A stretch of DNA of 64,000 nt from positions 248,001-312,000 of the forward strand of contig NZ_BMRX01000009.1 in NCBI RefSeq assembly GCF_014648855.1, in the 5' to 3' direction. Source of the DNA: Streptomyces parvulus (lineage in GTDB: Bacteria; Actinomycetota; Actinomycetes; Streptomycetales; Streptomycetaceae). This document shows, piece after piece, positions 60,602 through 64,000 of the stretch. The notes under the pieces are model-generated. The model searched no databases and was not told where the DNA came from. It worked only from the letters and a program-made list of their open reading frames with translations. The position numbers and the translations under genes were made by a program. How positions within the stretch are numbered: the first letter of the stretch is position 1; every line of letters starts with the position of its first letter.

Positions 60602-61003
60602 ATGATCAGAACTGTCGGCTTCTTCCGAGAGCAGGCCTCCAGTTGGGGAATCGAGAGGGAGCAATCGATTCATGACCTGGTTCGCGCGACCGGCGAGGCG
60701 GATGAGGAAGCCATCGTCCAATACCTGGTCAGCGGTGCGGATATCTTCAGTGAGATGGGCGCAGAACTGGACGTTCTGTCCACTGACGGATTTCCCATCG
60801 CAGGCGGTGCATCCCTGAAGACCGACGGCACCTGGGTATGGCGCCTCGATCTTCCTCACTACGTGGACACGTACCACGTGGCCCTGCCGGAGGATTTCCT
60901 CAAGACGATCAGGGCACGCGCGTACGTCGTACCGCAGCTCGATGACGAAGCCCTGTTCGCCGTCCTGGAAGAGGTGACAGGAATTGACTACCGACGGAAG
61001 TAG
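60602..61003 (+). CDS. Putative immunity protein
   Basis: A 133-residue cytoplasmic, acidic protein without known motifs. It has no signal or membrane segment. Its position, 23 bp after the toxin and with similar lower GC content, is that of a cognate immunity gene. ATG 60602 follows CAAGGAAAGACA. Short segments such as VSGADIFSEMGAELDVLSTD and HVALPEDFLKTI were not recognised from other families. Function as immunity is inference from gene order. Confidence 0.7.
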   Translation: MIRTVGFFREQASSWGIEREQSIHDLVRATGEADEEAIVQYLVSGADIFSEMGAELDVLSTDGFPIAGGASLKTDGTWVWRLDLPHYVDTYHVALPEDFLKTIRARAYVVPQLDDEALFAVLEEVTGIDYRRK

Positions 61004-61625
61004 CAGGCAACCGGCGTACACGGCGGGCCTTTCACTCTCGGTACCCGAGTCGTGGTGGGAGTTCGACATTCGGCCCGAAGGCCGGGGCTCCACCATCCGC
61101 TCCTTGGTCGAGGAGCGGATCCGCGCGAACCCTGAGATCGCACCGTATCGCGACGACATGACGGCCATGCTTCGCAAGATGGCCAAGGACGCGCACGATT
61201 CGGGCGCGGTCTACCTGGGCTGCATGGCCGAGAACTTCGACGGCGTCCCGCTCTCCGCGACCGTCACCGTGTCCATCCTCGGTGCGAAGAACCAGCAGGG
61301 TGTGGCCCTCTCCACCGACCCCCGCGCCATCGCCGAAAGCCTGCGGACCATCACCCCCCGCCGCGAGGGCGATGCCTGGCGGAAGGTGACGACCGTCGAC
61401 ATTCCGGATGTCGGGCCGGCCGCCCGGACCTACGGTGTGGAGGACGTGCCCGTCGCGCAGGGCGACAGCCGTACCCTGCGTATGGTGCTGACCCAGACGT
61501 ACATCCCGGTGCCGGGAACCACCGACCAGGTCGTGCTCGTCTCCGGGGCCAGCCCGGTGCTGGATCTCGCGGAGGCGTTCCACGACGTCTTCGACGCCGT
61601 GACCGGCACGTTCCGGTTCGTCTGA
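60984..61625 (+). CDS. T7SS-linked small protein, possibly Mog1/PsbP/LpqN-like
   Basis: A 213-residue soluble protein starting with TTG 60984, overlapping the immunity gene by 20 bp; the purine-rich GAGGTGACAGG is just upstream. It has a pattern LSVPESWWEFDIRPE, VYLGCMAENFDGVPLSATV, ALSTDPRAIAESL and VPGTTDQVVLVSGASPVLDLAEAF, which resembles Mog1/PsbP/LpqN-like folds in overall form. The two minus-strand genes at 61997 and 62599 share the ending pattern. Function is unknown; a chaperone or adaptor for secretion is possible. Confidence 0.7.
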   Translation: MTTDGSSRQPAYTAGLSLSVPESWWEFDIRPEGRGSTIRSLVEERIRANPEIAPYRDDMTAMLRKMAKDAHDSGAVYLGCMAENFDGVPLSATVTVSILGAKNQQGVALSTDPRAIAESLRTITPRREGDAWRKVTTVDIPDVGPAARTYGVEDVPVAQGDSRTLRMVLTQTYIPVPGTTDQVVLVSGASPVLDLAEAFHDVFDAVTGTFRFV

Positions 61626-61650
61626 CCCGACCGCAGAGAGGACTTCGCGC

Positions 61651-61983
61651 ATGGCCAAGAGCGACCTCGCGATCCCGCTGACCGAGCTGGAGGACTACGG
61701 GCGCCAGTTGCGGTCACTCAAGACCCGACTGAACCACACGAAGAAGCTCTTCGAGTCGTACAAGGACGACATCGGCGACGGCAGCGTCAACGACGCCCTC
61801 GGCGACTTCGAGTCCAACTGGGAGGACGGCCGCGAGGACATCACCCAGCAGCTCGACGCGCTCGGCGACATGTCGGACGCCGTGGTCCGCGAGTTCAAGA
61901 AGCTCGACGACGAGCTGACCAAGCAGGTCAACAAGGCCGTGAAGACGGAGGACAAGCGGGGCGGGAAGGGCGGCAGCAAGTAG
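61651..61983 (+). CDS. WXG100-like secreted protein
   Basis: A 110-residue, mostly helical protein with the two-helix hairpin plan of ESX/WXG100 substrates: helix 1 about residues 8-42 (LTELEDYGRQLRSLKTRLNH), a turn with SNWEDGREDI (Trp-x-Asp-Gly variant of WXG), helix 2 about 65-100 (GDMSDAVVREFKKLDDELTK) and a Lys/Gly-rich tail. ATG 61651 has AGAGAGGAC upstream. It sits 25 bp after the previous gene, last in the toxin operon, so it may be a partner or helper for secreting the toxin. Confidence 0.78.
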   Translation: MAKSDLAIPLTELEDYGRQLRSLKTRLNHTKKLFESYKDDIGDGSVNDALGDFESNWEDGREDITQQLDALGDMSDAVVREFKKLDDELTKQVNKAVKTEDKRGGKGGSK

Positions 61984-61996
61984 GGCGTCCCTGGCC

Positions 61997-62602
61997 TCAC
62001 AGGTGGAGGGTGTGGGCGATGGCGTCCACGACGGCCTCCAGCGGTTCGTCCAGCACCGGTTCCGTCCAGGAGGCGAGCAGAGTGACGGCGGCGTCCGTCG
62101 TCGGCGGGCGGACGCCGTAGAAGAGCGTGCGGACCACGGGACGCGGGCCGAGGAGGCGCTTCTTCTCCTCGATCAGGTTCTGCCGGATGCGGACCGCGTC
62201 GCCGAGCGGCAGTCGGAGTTCGCGGACGTCCGGCTCGCCGAAGTCGCGCGCCGACATGTGCTCCGTGAGCAACCCGAGGGTGACCTCGGGGAAGGTGCCG
62301 TCCGGATGGATCGCGTCGAGTTCGAGAACGGCCGCGACGGTGTGATGGCCGCTGATGTACCAGCCGAACGCGCCAAGCGGCTCACGCGTACGGCTGTCCG
62401 CCGCGGCACGCCTCAGGTCGCGGGCCAGAAGCCGGGTGCTGCCCTTCTCCCCGTCGCGCTCGTACCGTTCGGCGAGGTCGGCCGCTTGGTGCTTCGCCCA
62501 GTAGTCGAGCTCCAGCGTCCCGGCGACAGGGAACGGCACCCAGTCCTCCGAGCACTCCAGGCCCAGGTTCGAGAGGTCGTCGGTGGTCACGGCGGCGGTC
62601 AC
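61997..62602 (-). CDS. T7SS-linked small protein, paralogue 2
   Basis: A 201-residue soluble protein with no membrane segment. It starts at GTG 62602 overlapping the upstream gene (GTGA) and ends 13 bp from the WXG100-like gene on the other strand. It shares the small-protein plan of the gene at 60984: an N-terminal LECSEDWVPFPV, a central strand region AVLELDAIHPDGTFPEVTLG and an ending TLLASWTEPVLDEPLEAVVD resembling VSGASPVLDLAEAFHD. Function unknown. Confidence 0.7.
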   Translation of the reverse strand: MTAAVTTDDLSNLGLECSEDWVPFPVAGTLELDYWAKHQAADLAERYERDGEKGSTRLLARDLRRAAADSRTREPLGAFGWYISGHHTVAAVLELDAIHPDGTFPEVTLGLLTEHMSARDFGEPDVRELRLPLGDAVRIRQNLIEEKKRLLGPRPVVRTLFYGVRPPTTDAAVTLLASWTEPVLDEPLEAVVDAIAHTLHL

Positions 62603-63222
62603 TCCGTCCAGGTCAGCGAGCCCGCGATCGCGTCGAAGAGGCCGGCCATGGCGTCGGCGATCGGTTCCAGAGGGGTGGAGAAGGTGAGCAGGAGGAACGC
62701 GGCCGTACCAGGCACGGGCACGTGATACTCGACGGACACGGAGACGGGAGCGGATGGCGTCTCGGCGCTCATGTCATCGTCCGCAGAGGGCTGCTCCGTG
62801 CGTCTGCGCACGCGTACGGCGGCGCCGGCGGCCAGTTCCTCGACGCTCACCTCCGGCGCCTCTCCGGGCTCGGCTTCCGCTGCCAGGGCTCGGGCCAGGT
62901 CCTGTGGCGAGAGTGGCTCGGCATGGCGCAGCGGTGCCAGCGTGACCAGCAGCGAGGCGGGCACGGTGAAGGGACCCGCCTCCTGGAGACTGAGGTAGAG
63001 CTCGATGCCCCCGCTGCGGTAGGCCTTGGCGGCGCGGCGCCGCAGGTCCGCGCGCAACTCCTCCTTGAGATGCGGGGCGTTGTCGATGCCGTTGAACTGG
63101 CGCTCCACCAGCGCGTCGACCGAGCTGTTCCGCATGTCGGGGGTCAGCAGGATCCGGAACCAGCCGTCGGGCAGCAGCAGACGGTAGTCGGCGGGGGCCG
63201 TGTCGTTCTCGGTGGGCGTCAT
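62599..63222 (-). CDS. T7SS-linked small protein, paralogue 3
   Basis: A 207-residue soluble protein. It begins with a polar stretch and LLLPDGWFRILLTPDMRNSS, similar to SVPESWWEFDIRPEGRGST of the gene at 60984, and its end YHVPVPGTAAFLLLTFSTPLE then PIADAMAGLFDAI matches that protein's C-terminus. ATG 63222 overlaps the stop of the membrane-protein gene upstream (ATGA) and its own stop overlaps the next start, giving a tight minus-strand operon. Probably a secretion-linked adaptor; no known catalytic motif. Confidence 0.72.
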   Translation of the reverse strand: MTPTENDTAPADYRLLLPDGWFRILLTPDMRNSSVDALVERQFNGIDNAPHLKEELRADLRRRAAKAYRSGGIELYLSLQEAGPFTVPASLLVTLAPLRHAEPLSPQDLARALAAEAEPGEAPEVSVEELAAGAAVRVRRRTEQPSADDDMSAETPSAPVSVSVEYHVPVPGTAAFLLLTFSTPLEPIADAMAGLFDAIAGSLTWTE

Positions 63223-64000
63223 CCGGAAACCTCCCTGGATGTCTGTGGCGACGACTCGAGTGGCCGAAGCGGCCTGTCGAGCCGGAGACGGCTGACCAGT
63301 TGGTGGACGGCGTACGGTGCGACCTGGAGGATCAGGCCGAGGACCCCCATGAGCACCGCGGTCAGTGACGCCTCGGGGTGCTCATCGGAGATCCCCAGTC
63401 CCTGCACCATGGAGAAGGCCGACGCGAAGGCCATGACGGCCGTCGACGAGACGCCGGCGATGGTGCCGGGGAAGCGCGATTCGCGGCGGGCCGCACGGGG
63501 CGACTCCGGGAGTATCCGCGGGCCCAGGACAGGGCCTTTGGGCCAGTGCGTCTTCGGGCCCAGGCGGCGTTCGGACACCGTCAGCCCGGCGGCGCGGCGC
63601 AGCCGGGACCAGCCCTCGGCGCCCGACTCGCCGGCGAACCAGAGGTCCCATGGGAGCACGGCCCGCACCTGTTCCCCCGGGCCCCGCACCTCCACCCCGA
63701 GCGGGGTGCCGGTGTGGGCGTTCACCCGGGCCAGGCTTCGCACGGCGTGCGGCCCGGTCAGCGGGAACCAGTACTCCTGCCCGCCCAGGTCCCGCAGGAC
63801 GAGATCCGCGTCCTGCACGCGCAGTTCCGTGTCCCGGCGGAACCTGACGGTCGCACCGCACCCCGGTGCGGGCGAGGGGGCGACGCGCTCGCGGACGACT
63901 GGAGCGTGCCGGTCGCGGCCCAGCCAGGTCCAGGCCCGCAGGACGATCCGGGCGAGCGGGGCAGTGAGCGCGGCGGACGACAGGAGGAGTACGGCCCAGG
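63219..64000 (-). CDS. Membrane protein, 5' end beyond window (partial)
   Basis: Reading frame open from the right edge to the stop at 63219, at least 260 residues, with an N-terminal hydrophobic segment in the visible part (WAVLLLSSAALTAPLARIVL), a central soluble region (EYWFPLTGPHAVRSLARV, VEVRGPGEQVRAVLPWDLWF) and two helices near the C-terminus (VMAFASAFSMVQGLGI, AVLMGVLGLILQVAPYAV). It is translated on into the two small T7SS-linked genes. No family recognised; it may be a secretion-apparatus accessory. Confidence 0.75.
   Translation of the reverse strand, partial: WAVLLLSSAALTAPLARIVLRAWTWLGRDRHAPVVRERVAPSPAPGCGATVRFRRDTELRVQDADLVLRDLGGQEYWFPLTGPHAVRSLARVNAHTGTPLGVEVRGPGEQVRAVLPWDLWFAGESGAEGWSRLRRAAGLTVSERRLGPKTHWPKGPVLGPRILPESPRAARRESRFPGTIAGVSSTAVMAFASAFSMVQGLGISDEHPEASLTAVLMGVLGLILQVAPYAVHQLVSRLRLDRPLRPLESSPQTSREVSG

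Overview
The window looks like a chromosomal core segment of a Streptomyces or very close relative. The DNA is very GC-rich and GTG starts and 4-nt start/stop overlaps are common. It carries a ydaO-type (c-di-AMP) leader ahead of a secreted lytic transglycosylase, a 14-gene nuo operon, futalosine-pathway menaquinone genes, a WhiJ-like regulator/DUF397/ATPase locus and type VII secretion (T7SS)-linked genes. No rRNA, tRNA, CRISPR array, transposase or integrase was seen.

Left third (1-26.6 kb). The 5' part of a polyprenyl diphosphate synthase runs off the left edge. Next come the riboswitch and transglycosylase, a Cof-type HAD phosphatase, and two facing groups of surface-polysaccharide genes at 2.7-13.8 kb: CelD-like transferase, GT2 and polysaccharide deacetylase on the plus strand; GH26-like glycosidase, two membrane proteins, a Wzx-like flippase and a DegT/StrS-family PLP enzyme on the minus strand. 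After fumarylacetoacetase and an M56 peptidase comes the most unusual locus (16.8-23.8 kb): a GntR/UTRA regulator, a 2[4Fe-4S] ferredoxin, a sulfonate/nitrate-type ABC importer whose binding protein ends in a NosL-like segment, and an FAD protein resembling AprA/fumarate reductase fused to HEAT-like repeats. RecQ and a Uma2-family protein close this part, and a strong hairpin separates them from nuo.

Middle (26.7-50.1 kb). nuoA-N is complete, runs on the minus strand and is translationally coupled almost throughout; its upstream region carries a good Rex operator. Beyond it lie an NlpC/P60 hydrolase, a peptide deformylase, a geranylgeranyl/menaquinone reductase-like flavoprotein, a GNAT enzyme, a PASTA protein, menG, a degenerate amidohydrolase-like gene and mqnC. 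The nuo genes, MenG, MqnC and the quinone-type prenyl synthase at the left edge together form a menaquinone and respiratory neighbourhood, with accessory DNA lying between them.

Right part (50.1-64 kb). A prepilin peptidase with a large decapeptide-repeat insertion sits in an operon with a membrane LysM-BTAD protein. Then come a lipoprotein/secreted protein pair, decayed Rpn-type genes, the WhiJ-like trio, and a polymorphic toxin/immunity locus: a toxin with a helical T7SS-like N-terminus and a C-terminal Cys/His domain, its likely immunity gene, a WXG100-like protein and three mutually similar small proteins. A membrane protein runs off the right edge. Functions are inferred from motifs and context only; no database search was possible.
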